The notes below the pieces were generated by a model that was given only the letters and a program-made list of their open reading frames with translations, did not search any database and had not been told where the DNA came from. 50,272 nucleotides of DNA from JBBIII01 sp037446575. Its GTDB lineage: Bacteria; Bacteroidota; Ignavibacteria; UBA10030. The position numbers and the translations under genes were made by a program. Every line of letters starts with the position of its first letter. The stretch's first letter is position 1. The stretch lies in the NCBI GenBank assembly GCA_037446575.1, contig JBBIII010000010.1, positions 1 to 50,272 on the forward strand, given 5' to 3'. Shown one piece after another: positions 34,676-43,112 of the stretch.

Positions 34676-34721
34676 CTACAAACTTTCCTAAATCAAAGAA
34701 TTAGCAAAAATGGTATGGATT
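34673..34721 (+). repeat. Accessory-zone repeat R2, copy 3, right flank of the cassette
   Basis: 49 bp match 30119-30167 at 46 positions in direct orientation. The copies are about 4.5 kb apart and enclose the complete cassette 30363-34403. The shared sequence ends abruptly on the right side, beyond which 34722-34853 is unremarkable. Confidence 0.85.
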
Positions 34722-34853
34722 CTCGAAATGACTGAAGAAACTTACATCTAACACTTGTGATATGCATCTTTTCGATAACATTCCACTTGGTTTTTTCAGC
34801 ATAAAAGAATATAATAACGTCAAGTTATCGTTTTATAAATAGAGCGTATTATA

Positions 34854-35858
34854 ATGCTGAATTACATCTGGTTATTTTTAATTATAACTGCGCTCGTTGT
34901 TGGTATCGGAAACGATATAAATGACGAGGTAAAGAACACTTATCGAAATAATGTTGTTCTCGACGTCATTTTCTTACCATCTAATCCTTTGGTTGATTCA
35001 AACACGAGATTAGAAGGGCATATTTATTTAACTGCCAAACAGTTCAACGATTTTTATGGTGTTATAACACAGCATGAAGATGTTAAACAAGATGTAATTA
35101 TTTCATTTTCTAACGATGGTAAGGGAAGTTTTTATTTAGCTTGTAATGAATCAACGCCAAAATTGTGGAAAGAAATGAGCAAATCCGCTTTGGGTAACGA
35201 CCGACTTACTGGAAGAGTCGAGCGAATAGAATTTTCTGCCGAGCGATCTGAAGCTAAAGCGTCGATTATTTTTGAGCCAATTCGTTTTGTTAAAATCAAA
35301 GCTATAACTCAAGCCGCTATAGATTATGCAAGGATTGCCGTTGAGATTGCAATTGGCTTGATTGGCATAATGGCGCTATGGCTTGGATTAATTAAAATTG
35401 CGCAAGAAGCAGGACTTGTAAAGGTATTAACGCGAGCGCTAACTCCGCTTACAAAAAGACTCTTTCCGGATGTGCCATCCGATCATCCTGCAATGGGAGC
35501 TATTATAATGAACACTGCGGCTAACATGCTCGGTTTAAGTAATGCGGCAACTCCAATTGGACTTAAAGCTATGGAGGAATTGAACAAATTAAATCCGAAA
35601 GTTGGCACGGCTACAAATGCGATGGTTACTTTTCTTGCAATCAATACAGGGGGATTGATATTAATACCGGCAACGGCTATAGCTGTTAGGGCGGCGGCGG
35701 GTTCTGCAAACCCCGGAATTATTATTGGCACATCTATATTTGGCGCCGCTTGCGCAACAGTAGCTGGAGTTGTTGCTTCTAAATTATTGCAACGATTACC
35801 GAGATATAAGAAGGAATTATTGGATGATAAGAAGGATATAAAAGGAGCAGAAGAATGA
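34854..35858 (+). CDS. spmA: SpmA-like nucleoside-recognition membrane protein with an inserted domain
   Basis: A 334-residue membrane protein. MLNYIWLFLIITALVVGIGN at the start and the block from about residue 160 (ELAIGLIGIMALWLG-like, then HPAMGAIIMNTAANMLGLSN, then AATPIGLKAMEELNKLNP, then MVTFLAINTGGLILIPATAI) are diagnostic of SpmA. Compared with Bacillus SpmA (about 200 residues) an extra soluble stretch of about 120 residues (roughly 25-150) is inserted after the first helix; it is beta-rich and probably extracytoplasmic. SpmA/SpmB occur widely outside spore formers, and their molecular function there is unknown. ATGA overlap with spmB indicates a coupled pair. Confidence 0.9.
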   Translation: MLNYIWLFLIITALVVGIGNDINDEVKNTYRNNVVLDVIFLPSNPLVDSNTRLEGHIYLTAKQFNDFYGVITQHEDVKQDVIISFSNDGKGSFYLACNESTPKLWKEMSKSALGNDRLTGRVERIEFSAERSEAKASIIFEPIRFVKIKAITQAAIDYARIAVEIAIGLIGIMALWLGLIKIAQEAGLVKVLTRALTPLTKRLFPDVPSDHPAMGAIIMNTAANMLGLSNAATPIGLKAMEELNKLNPKVGTATNAMVTFLAINTGGLILIPATAIAVRAAAGSANPGIIIGTSIFGAACATVAGVVASKLLQRLPRYKKELLDDKKDIKGAEE

Positions 35859-36403
35859 GTGATTTTTTTCGTGCATTTATTAATCTTATTTCCATAATTG
35901 CAATTCCTTTGATGATTGCGGTATTTCTAAGTTGGGGATTTGCGAAGAAAGTGAAAGTATATGAAGTCTTTGTTGAGGGAGCAAAGGATGGATTCAATAC
36001 GGCAATCAGAATTATTCCCTACCTTGTTGCGATGCTGTTTGCTATAGGAATTTTCAGAGCAAGTGGAGCAATGGATGTATTAGCATCTATTATAGCTCCT
36101 GTAACTAATTTAATCGGGATGCCGGCGGAAACTTTACCTATGGCTCTGATGCGTCCTTTATCCGGAAGCGGCTCGCTCGGAATTATGACGGAGTTAATGA
36201 AGACTCACGGAACTGATTCTTTTATCGGCGTTCTTGTTTCTACAATGTATGGAAGTACTGAAACTACATTTTATGTACTTGCAGTTTATTTTGGTTCTGT
36301 TAATATTAAAAAAACTCGCCATGCCGTACCAGCAGGTCTAATCGGAGATTTTGCTGGAATTTTGGCGGCAGTTCTAATATGTCGTATTCTATTTGGAGTT
36401 TAA
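35855..36403 (+). CDS. spmB: SpmB-like nucleoside-recognition membrane protein
   Basis: A 182-residue membrane protein partner of SpmA. Seen: VKVYEVFVEGAKDGFNTAIR, then IIPYLVAMLFAIGIFRASGA, then PLSGSGSLGIMTELMKTHGT and SFIGVLVSTMYGSTETTFYV, all hallmark SpmB segments, with about five membrane helices and normal length. It begins within the spmA stop (ATGA). The outer-membrane protein gene that follows starts 32 bp later, so the three may be one transcript. Confidence 0.92.
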   Translation: MSDFFRAFINLISIIAIPLMIAVFLSWGFAKKVKVYEVFVEGAKDGFNTAIRIIPYLVAMLFAIGIFRASGAMDVLASIIAPVTNLIGMPAETLPMALMRPLSGSGSLGIMTELMKTHGTDSFIGVLVSTMYGSTETTFYVLAVYFGSVNIKKTRHAVPAGLIGDFAGILAAVLICRILFGV

Positions 36404-36435
36404 TCATCATTTATAAAAAAAATATTGGAGGATTT

Positions 36436-37743
36436 ATGAAACAAATTTTTTCTGCAACAACAATTCTTTTATTGATTTGTTCATCAATAGTTTTTTCACA
36501 AGCTAAAGATGCCGGACCTTCGGCTATGGGAAAGAGCGGCGGTTCATTACCGATGGGATTTGGCGCTACATTTATAGACAATGAGATGTATTATCTCATT
36601 AACATTGCGCCTGAAGTTGCTTTTGGCGATCTTGGCGTTGGTTTGGATTTAAATTTACGGTTCAATACAAAAGGTAAAATACGTCCGGGCGACTATGAGA
36701 CCTTTGAAGATTACTTGCGCATAATTAGATATGTACGTTGGGCACAAAAAGGCGATCCGTTCTATATTAGGGTAGGACAATTAGATTATTCATTGTTGGG
36801 GCATGGATCAATTATTTATAACTATCGCAATAGCGCAAGTTATGATATGCGGAAAGTGGGGATAGAATTAGATTTGAATTTCGAAAAATATGGATTTGAA
36901 TCTATGTATAGCGATATTTCTGGAAAAGGTTTATTAGGTTTAAGAGGATATGTTAAGCCGCTTAAATTTACAAGTCTTGCAAAAATCCCTGTGATAAATA
37001 ATTTTGAAGTTGGCGCCACCTATGCGCGAGATTTATCCGATAGTTCTGATTATACCACAAATTCTACGGGCGCATTAGAAAAGCAAGGCGGTTTAACAAT
37101 AATAGGTTTCGACCTCGGTTTGCCAATTATTTCGTATCCGATGATAAAATCATCGTTATACTTTGATTATGCTAAAATAGTCAGTTACGGAAGCGGCGTT
37201 TCAACCGGAATTAATATGTCCTTTTCAGGGCTTGGCGTAGTGCAGGTACGAGGTAAATATGAATTAAGATTTAATGGTAAAAATTATCTACCAGCATATT
37301 TCAATGCTTTATACGAACGAGATAGGTTTAATCCAGCAACTCAAAGAAGTAAATCCGATACTTTAAAATATGTTGCCGCTTCAAAGGGTTATTATGGAGA
37401 GGCTGTAATTAGCATACTCGGAACTCTGAATATAATTTGCGGTTACCAAGCTCCGTTTGATATTAATAACCAAGGTATTATGCATGCTGAATTGCAATTG
37501 CCCGATATTGCCGGTATTGTAATACGTGGCGCTTATGATAAGACAAGAATAGGAAAGGTATTTAAACTGGATGATAATACAATCCTGAGCGGTGAGATTG
37601 GTTATAAGCCGATGAAGTATTTAATGATTTCTACGCTTTATCAGCGTACATTTTCGGATAGAGATAAGAATGGAAATAAATTAGGTAAGTATGTAGCGCA
37701 AGATAGAGTTGAACCAAAAATCAGTTTAATTTTTGACTTTTAA
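36436..37743 (+). CDS. Predicted outer-membrane beta-barrel protein
   Basis: A 435-residue protein from the ATG at 36436, with GGAGG upstream; an ATG at 36379 overlaps spmB. A signal peptide (MKQIFSATTILLLICSSIVF, cleaved near SQA) is followed by alternating amphipathic strands rich in Gly, Tyr and Phe (for example GDLGVGLDLNLRF, YIRVGQLDYSLLG) and a terminal strand ending SLIFDF. No plug domain or known porin motif is seen. Function unknown. A strong terminator follows. Confidence 0.8.
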   Translation: MKQIFSATTILLLICSSIVFSQAKDAGPSAMGKSGGSLPMGFGATFIDNEMYYLINIAPEVAFGDLGVGLDLNLRFNTKGKIRPGDYETFEDYLRIIRYVRWAQKGDPFYIRVGQLDYSLLGHGSIIYNYRNSASYDMRKVGIELDLNFEKYGFESMYSDISGKGLLGLRGYVKPLKFTSLAKIPVINNFEVGATYARDLSDSSDYTTNSTGALEKQGGLTIIGFDLGLPIISYPMIKSSLYFDYAKIVSYGSGVSTGINMSFSGLGVVQVRGKYELRFNGKNYLPAYFNALYERDRFNPATQRSKSDTLKYVAASKGYYGEAVISILGTLNIICGYQAPFDINNQGIMHAELQLPDIAGIVIRGAYDKTRIGKVFKLDDNTILSGEIGYKPMKYLMISTLYQRTFSDRDKNGNKLGKYVAQDRVEPKISLIFDF

Positions 37744-37751
37744 AGACTAAG

Positions 37752-37790
37752 AATTTCCGGCGCACTTTTTTAGTGCGTCGGAAATTTTTG
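37752..37790 (+). terminator. Rho-independent terminator after the outer-membrane protein gene
   Basis: The 15-bp stem AATTTCCGGCGCACT (37752-37766) pairs with 37772-37786 with one G-T wobble around a five-T loop, then TTTG follows. It lies 9 bp past the stop codon. An A-rich run also precedes the stem, so weak bidirectional action is possible. Confidence 0.88.
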
Positions 37791-38247
37791 TATAATTCGA
37801 TAACCATAATCTTCTACATCGCAATATGTTATGTATCTGGTTGAACCAGCAATCGTATTTTTGAATTAATGTTACTAATGGGTTGGTAATAAAGCCCTAT
37901 TCCAACTTTTAAGCAAGTTTTAAACTCTCCCTTTCTAATATCGTGGTTGACTAAAAAATAAAAATCACTGCGATAACTTGACCGTTGAAAAATTTTATTT
38001 CTAAAAATCATTAAAAAATCAGGGATTAATAATTCTTTATGCATATCAAGATGACACATAAAACACGTTCGTGCAACTTCAATAAATGTATGTATTGCTA
38101 ATGCTTCTATACAGCCATAAATGTATGAAAACAATTAAAAACCCAGATTATCGATAAATTATCGGTTCGATTCTTATTGCTTTTCCGTCCTTGTGTGGCT
38201 ATATTGACACCAATAAATTATTAAGAATTTTTAAGTTAATTGAATGT
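37791..38247. other. Intergenic stretch without a convincing gene
   Basis: About 450 bp separate the terminator from the proline dehydrogenase start. A 101-codon minus-strand frame (37829-38134) exists, but it starts with TTG, has no ribosome site and resembles no family, so I do not call it. No hairpin or repeat shared with the rest of the window is seen. Confidence 0.6.
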
Positions 38248-39150
38248 ATGCCATTATTAAATAAGCTGATTACTACAACCCTTCCGTTAGTACCTAAAAC
38301 AATTGTTGGACAGGTGGCAAAGCGTTACATAGCTGGGACTCAACTATCGGATGGAGTAAGAGTCGTTCAGAAATTAAATTTTGCTAAAATGACTTGTACG
38401 ATGGATTTGTTGGGTGAAGATGTAAAAGATGCCGATGAAACAGAATCCGTTAAAAAAGGGATTTTTTCAATTTTAGATGCGATAGAAATAAATAAATTAG
38501 ATTCCGGTGTTTCTATCAAACCGACTCAACTTGGATTAAAGATAAACAAGGAACTTGCATATAAAAATATCAGAGATATCGTAATAAAAGCAAATCCAAA
38601 AGGTATATTTGTGCGCATCGATATGGAAGATGCTACAACTATCGATGACACGATTGAAACATATCGTCGGTTACGTTCTGAAGGATTATCTAATACCGGA
38701 GTTGTGATACAAGCATACTTGTACAGAAGCGAATCGGATGTGAGAGCGCTCGTAAAAGAGGGAACTAATATTCGGTTGTGTAAAGGCATCTATAATGAAT
38801 CTCCTGCTATTGCGTACAAAAAACGGGATGATATAAGGAAAAATTTTCTAAAATTGCTTCAAATAATTTTAGAAACTGGAACGAGAATAGGAATAGCAAC
38901 GCACGATGACCTATTAATTGAAGGCGCTTGCAGTATGATAGAAAAATTGGGATTAAAAAGAGAAGCGTACGAATTTCAAATGCTTTTGGGCGTTCGAGAA
39001 AAAAGGCGCAACGAACTTGTTGCAGAAGGAAGGCGCATGCGAATATATGTGCCGTTCGGCGAACAATGGTATGCTTATTCGACAAGGAGATTGAAAGAGA
39101 ACCCGCACATGGCGTGGTACATTACAAAGGCAATTTTTATCAACCAATAA
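38248..39150 (+). CDS. Proline dehydrogenase family protein
   Basis: A 300-residue FAD enzyme of the PRODH fold, started at the ATG at 38248 (MPLLNKLITTTLPLVPKTIV), which matches relatives; a TTG 57 nt upstream is rejected. Motifs: FVRIDMEDATTIDDTIETYR, GVVIQAYLYRSESDVRAL, IRLCKGIYNE, IGIATHDD and the substrate-binding end YEFQMLLGVREKRRNEL, then MRIYVPFGEQWYAYSTRRLK. It oxidises proline to pyrroline-5-carboxylate and passes electrons to the quinone pool. It is monofunctional, without the aldehyde dehydrogenase half of PutA. It begins a run of peptide and amino-acid utilisation genes. Confidence 0.94.
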   Translation: MPLLNKLITTTLPLVPKTIVGQVAKRYIAGTQLSDGVRVVQKLNFAKMTCTMDLLGEDVKDADETESVKKGIFSILDAIEINKLDSGVSIKPTQLGLKINKELAYKNIRDIVIKANPKGIFVRIDMEDATTIDDTIETYRRLRSEGLSNTGVVIQAYLYRSESDVRALVKEGTNIRLCKGIYNESPAIAYKKRDDIRKNFLKLLQIILETGTRIGIATHDDLLIEGACSMIEKLGLKREAYEFQMLLGVREKRRNELVAEGRRMRIYVPFGEQWYAYSTRRLKENPHMAWYITKAIFINQ

Positions 39151-39174
39151 AAATTAATTTTAAAGGAGAAACTT

Positions 39175-41199
39175 ATGGCAGATGTAACGGTAACAGGCGG
39201 AGCAAAAAAATATACGCCTTATGTTTCAGCAGAAACAAATTTAGCTGAATTCACAGTTAAAGCTCTTATCCTTGGTTTAATTATGTCCGTTGTACTAGGC
39301 GCTGCAAATGCTTACTTAGGTTTGAAAGCAGGTATGACAATAGCGGCAACTTATCCGGCGGCGGTTATAGCAATGGCTTTTTTACGAATAATGAAAGGCA
39401 ATATTCTTGAAGAAAACATGGCGCGCACAGTCGGTTCAATCGGCGAATCCGTTGCCGCTGGCGCAATATTTACAATTCCAGCTTTCATAATTTCCGGTGT
39501 GTGGACAGATTTAAGCAATCACTACATAGAAGCTACTGCAATAATGTTGCTTGGTGGAATAATTGGAGTTTTATTTGTTACACTGCTTCGGCGTGTTATG
39601 GTTGAAGATGTCGAGCTTCCGTATCCTGAATCGGTGGCGGCGAGCGAAATACACAAAGCTGGACAACGCGGCGGATCGGGAGCAATCTATCTTTTCCTTG
39701 CCGGGTTACTTGGAGCTTTGATCCAAGGGCTAAAACAATTGAATTTATTTGCTGCCTCTTGGGAAAAATTTGTTTCATTTGCTAAAGGTGGAGTTGCATT
39801 AGGCAAAGATGGGTCCGTTGTTGCATCGAGCGGTGGCATAGTTCTTTCTACTCCCGGTGTCAGCACAGCATATATGGGCGTTGGTTATATTATAGGACCA
39901 CGACTTGCTTCGTTAAATTTTGCTGGTGGTTTACTCGCTTGGGGCTTGTTTGTTCCACTTCTTCTTTTCTTCCTCGGGCCATCATTAACGGCTGCTATGT
40001 CTCAAGAAGCAACTGACCATGATTGGCTTAATCAAGCCAATTTGCTATGGCGATTTATTGTGCGTCCTATCGCAATTGGCGGAATGCTTATGAGCGCTGT
40101 CTACACACTCTGGCGGATGCGCAAAAATCTTATCGGCGGAATTAAACGCTCAGTTGGCGATGTGAAAAAAGCCGCGACCGGCTCGATTACTATTAATCGG
40201 ATCGAACACGATCTAAATATTAAATGGGCGTTTAGCGGAATTTTAGCTATGGGTGTTCTTACATTCTTTCTTTACAATTTCTTTGCGCAGGATGTTACAG
40301 CAGCTCTAACAGCAACTTTTGTAATGATAATTGCAGGATTTTTCTTCGCCGCAGTCTCCGGCTATCTCGTTGGTCTTATTGGTTCAAGCAATAATCCTAT
40401 TAGCGGCTTAACGCTTTCGACAGTTATCATAGCGGCGTTATTAATGGTGGCATTAGGACAAACAGGAATTACTGGGGTTGCCGCCGTATTAGGTGTTGCC
40501 GGCGTAATTTGCGTTTCTGCGGCGGTTGCCGGCGAGATGCTTCAAGATTTAAAAGTCGGACACATTCTTGGTGGAACTCCTTGGAAAATGCAAGTGGGTG
40601 ATATTATTGGTGTCATTGTTGCAGCAGCTGTTATGATTTTCCCAATTATTATATTGCATCAGGGTGATATAAATACAGGTGGACTTGGTTTGGGTGGAAA
40701 AGCATTGCCGGCGCCTCAAGCAAGCTTAATGGCTTTTGTTTCGCAAGGAATTGTAGGCGGACAAATGGCATGGCCTTTAATTATAGTCGGCATTTTGCTG
40801 GCAATTGGTTTTATTCTTGTTCAAGTAAAAAGTCCGATGCTTGTTTGCGTAGGTATGTATTTGCCGCTTGAAACTACATTCGCAATTTTTATCGGCGGAA
40901 TAATCAGAGGTGTTTTGGAAAAGATAGCTGAGAAACGCAAAATGAATGCCGCACAAAAAGTTCGTATCGAAAATAATGGAACATTGATCGCCGCTGGTTT
41001 AATAGCAGGTGAAGCGTTAATCGGATTGGTTTTTGCGGCATTGGCTTTCTGGGAAATTCAAACTCCAAAAATATTTACAGATCCCTCATTTATTGGAAGC
41101 AGTTTAGTATTTATCATCGTAGCTGTACTATTAATTAAAGTGCCGTTGAAGAATGCCGGAAGAGCAGATGAACCTGCGCCTCCGAGCGCGGCGATGTGA
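39175..41199 (+). CDS. OPT-family oligopeptide transporter
   Basis: A 674-residue inner-membrane protein with about 14-16 helices. It matches bacterial OPT transporters: LGAANAYLGLKAGMTIAATY near the start, then the ARTVGSIGESVAAGAIFTIP segment, DVELPYPESVAASEIHKAGQ, and the C-terminal half with MLQDLKVGHILGGTPWKMQV and VKSPMLVCVGMYLPLETTFA. These carry short peptides or peptide-derived metal chelates, driven by protons. AAAGGAG precedes the ATG. The PqqD-like gene starts 4 bp after its stop and a dipeptidase gene follows, so peptide uptake and hydrolysis appear to be linked. Confidence 0.95.
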   Translation: MADVTVTGGAKKYTPYVSAETNLAEFTVKALILGLIMSVVLGAANAYLGLKAGMTIAATYPAAVIAMAFLRIMKGNILEENMARTVGSIGESVAAGAIFTIPAFIISGVWTDLSNHYIEATAIMLLGGIIGVLFVTLLRRVMVEDVELPYPESVAASEIHKAGQRGGSGAIYLFLAGLLGALIQGLKQLNLFAASWEKFVSFAKGGVALGKDGSVVASSGGIVLSTPGVSTAYMGVGYIIGPRLASLNFAGGLLAWGLFVPLLLFFLGPSLTAAMSQEATDHDWLNQANLLWRFIVRPIAIGGMLMSAVYTLWRMRKNLIGGIKRSVGDVKKAATGSITINRIEHDLNIKWAFSGILAMGVLTFFLYNFFAQDVTAALTATFVMIIAGFFFAAVSGYLVGLIGSSNNPISGLTLSTVIIAALLMVALGQTGITGVAAVLGVAGVICVSAAVAGEMLQDLKVGHILGGTPWKMQVGDIIGVIVAAAVMIFPIIILHQGDINTGGLGLGGKALPAPQASLMAFVSQGIVGGQMAWPLIIVGILLAIGFILVQVKSPMLVCVGMYLPLETTFAIFIGGIIRGVLEKIAEKRKMNAAQKVRIENNGTLIAAGLIAGEALIGLVFAALAFWEIQTPKIFTDPSFIGSSLVFIIVAVLLIKVPLKNAGRADEPAPPSAAM

Positions 41200-41203
41200 T
41201 AAT

Positions 41204-41560
41204 ATGCGGAAAACAAAAAAGGAAACATTAAATCTTTGGGAATTAAAACCGCTTAGACTAAGAGAATGGGAAAAAACGGACGATGGAAAAGTAACGATTT
41301 TAATTCCCAAGTTCAAAAATGAATTGTTAAAGAAATGGCTATTGCCTAAATTAGCAAAACCTTTTTTCCGAGTTAAGTTAGATAAAATTGGCAGCACAAT
41401 TTGGCTATTAATTGATGGTGATAAAACCGTAGCAGAAATTGCTGATAACTTAAGAAAAATATATGGTGAATCAGTAGAACCTTTAGAAGAACGATTGGGT
41501 AAATTTCTGCAAAAAATGGAACGTGGTGATTTAATAAAAGTAGATAACAAAATGAAATAA
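41204..41560 (+). CDS. PqqD-like small protein
   Basis: A 118-residue protein from the ATG at 41204; an in-frame ATG at 41153 would overlap the transporter gene. Residues 55-115 form a PqqD/RRE-like winged fold: FFRVKLDKIGSTIWLLIDGD, then KTVAEIADNLRKIYGESVEP, then a final helix. In peptide-modification pathways such domains bind a precursor peptide and hand it to a radical SAM enzyme. No such precursor or enzyme gene is beside it, so here it may bind peptides or proteins in another setting. It lies between the OPT transporter and PepD genes, with 4-bp and 26-bp gaps. Confidence 0.75.
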   Translation: MRKTKKETLNLWELKPLRLREWEKTDDGKVTILIPKFKNELLKKWLLPKLAKPFFRVKLDKIGSTIWLLIDGDKTVAEIADNLRKIYGESVEPLEERLGKFLQKMERGDLIKVDNKMK

Positions 41561-41586
41561 ATTAAAATTTAGTTTTGAGGTGATTT

Positions 41587-43044
41587 ATGTCAGATACATT
41601 ACAAGGATTAAAACCGGCGTTGGTTTGGAAATACTTTGCCGAAATTAGCAAAATTCCACGCGGCTCAAAAAATGAGAAGAAAATATCAGACTATATTGTA
41701 GCGAAAGCGGAAGAATTTGGCTTAGAAGTTCTACGCGATAAAGCGTTAAATGTCGTGGTTAGAAAACCCGCCTCGTTAGGCCGTGAAAACGCGCCAATGG
41801 TGTGCTTACAAGGACACCTCGATATGGTTTGCGAAAAAAATAAAGATAAAGTTCACAATTTTGAAAAAGACCCAATTGAACTTGTAGTTAATGGAAATAT
41901 TTTGACCGCAAACGGAACTACGCTTGGGGCTGATAATGGAATTGCCGTTGCTACAAATCTTGCAATAATGGAAGATAAGACATTAGAACATGGGCCATTG
42001 GAATTCCTTTTCACTGTAGATGAAGAGACCGGATTAACCGGAGCAAATAATTTAGAGCCCGGTTTTATTCAAAGTAAAACTTTGATGAACTTAGATTCCG
42101 AAGAGGAAGGCGCTTTATATGTTGGTTGCTCAGGCGGTAAAAATACAATAGGAACTTGGAAGGCAACATACGAACCCCTACCCCAAAATTATACACCAGC
42201 CATAGTGCGTGTGAAGGGGCTTAAAGGCGGTCACTCAGGATTGGAAATTGATAAAGGACGCGGTAATTCGATTAAAATTCTTAATCGTGTTTTATTGAAG
42301 TTAGATGAAATAGGCGTTAGAATTTCGATGTTAGAAGCTGGAAACAAGAGCAATGCAATTCCAAGAGAAGCCGAAGCGCTTGTTTATGTTCCAGTAAAAA
42401 AATTGAATGATGCAAGCGCTATTGTGTCTCAGTATAACTCAATAATACGAGAAGAACTTGCTTCAGTAGATCCTGACCTTACAATTATCTTTGAAGAGGC
42501 GAAAGACAAAAAAAGGGGGAAAGTATTCAAAAAGAGTCTACAGACAAAAATATTGCTAACTATATCAGGATTGCCTCACGGCGTTGTCAAAATGAGCGCC
42601 GATATACCCGGCTTAGTAGAGACATCGAACAACGTTGCGATTATTCGTACAGATGCGAAAAAAATTGAATTGACTACAAGTCAACGAAGCTCGGTTGCTT
42701 CCGAGATAGTCGAAATTGTCCACACAGTCGCTTCAATTTTAAAGCTTGGTGGAGCCGATGCTAAGACCACAGAAGGATATCCCGGTTGGAAACCGAATTT
42801 AGATTCTAAAATTCTAAACACAGCAAAAGAAACGTATCAAGCTCTTTATGGCAAAGAACCGCATATTAAGGCGATACATGCTGGTTTAGAATGCGGAATA
42901 ATTGGAGAGAAATACCCGGGTATGGATATGGTGTCTTTCGGACCTACTTTAGAAGGCGTTCATTCGCCAGATGAAAAAATTCATATTGATACGGTTGAAA
43001 AATTCTGGAACTTTTTAATTTCTACCCTTAAGAATGTTAAATAA
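41587..43044 (+). CDS. pepD: Beta-Ala-His (aminoacyl-histidine) dipeptidase PepD
   Basis: A 485-residue M20-family metallopeptidase. Metal and catalytic residues are visible: H77 and D79 in QGHLDM, bridging D116 in LGADNGIA, catalytic E145 and ligand E146 in VDEETG, D170 in MNLDSEEEG, and a late H in GPTLEGVHSPDE. The lid domain starts with the GGHSGLEIDKGRGN segment. Length is normal. It cleaves dipeptides, with broad specificity, in the cytoplasm, and would process peptides imported by the OPT transporter. A ribosome site GAGGTG precedes the ATG. A terminator follows. Confidence 0.95.
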   Translation: MSDTLQGLKPALVWKYFAEISKIPRGSKNEKKISDYIVAKAEEFGLEVLRDKALNVVVRKPASLGRENAPMVCLQGHLDMVCEKNKDKVHNFEKDPIELVVNGNILTANGTTLGADNGIAVATNLAIMEDKTLEHGPLEFLFTVDEETGLTGANNLEPGFIQSKTLMNLDSEEEGALYVGCSGGKNTIGTWKATYEPLPQNYTPAIVRVKGLKGGHSGLEIDKGRGNSIKILNRVLLKLDEIGVRISMLEAGNKSNAIPREAEALVYVPVKKLNDASAIVSQYNSIIREELASVDPDLTIIFEEAKDKKRGKVFKKSLQTKILLTISGLPHGVVKMSADIPGLVETSNNVAIIRTDAKKIELTTSQRSSVASEIVEIVHTVASILKLGGADAKTTEGYPGWKPNLDSKILNTAKETYQALYGKEPHIKAIHAGLECGIIGEKYPGMDMVSFGPTLEGVHSPDEKIHIDTVEKFWNFLISTLKNVK

Positions 43045-43063
43045 AATGTAGTTGATAGTAACA

Positions 43064-43099
43064 AAACGCTGTTCAAGAAATTGCACAGCGTTTTTTTTT
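43064..43099 (+). terminator. Rho-independent terminator after pepD
   Basis: The stem AAACGCTGT (43064-43072) pairs with ACAGCGTTT (43085-43093) around a 12-nt loop, followed by a run of nine T (43091-43099). It ends the unit that includes pepD, and the MFS gene starts 13 bp later. Confidence 0.92.
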
Positions 43100-43112
43100 G
43101 TAAGAGAATAAA

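Noticed and set aside
37829..38134. 101-codon minus-strand open frame in an otherwise empty gap
   Set aside because: It has a TTG start, no ribosome site, no recognisable domain and no operon partner; it could be real but cannot be supported.
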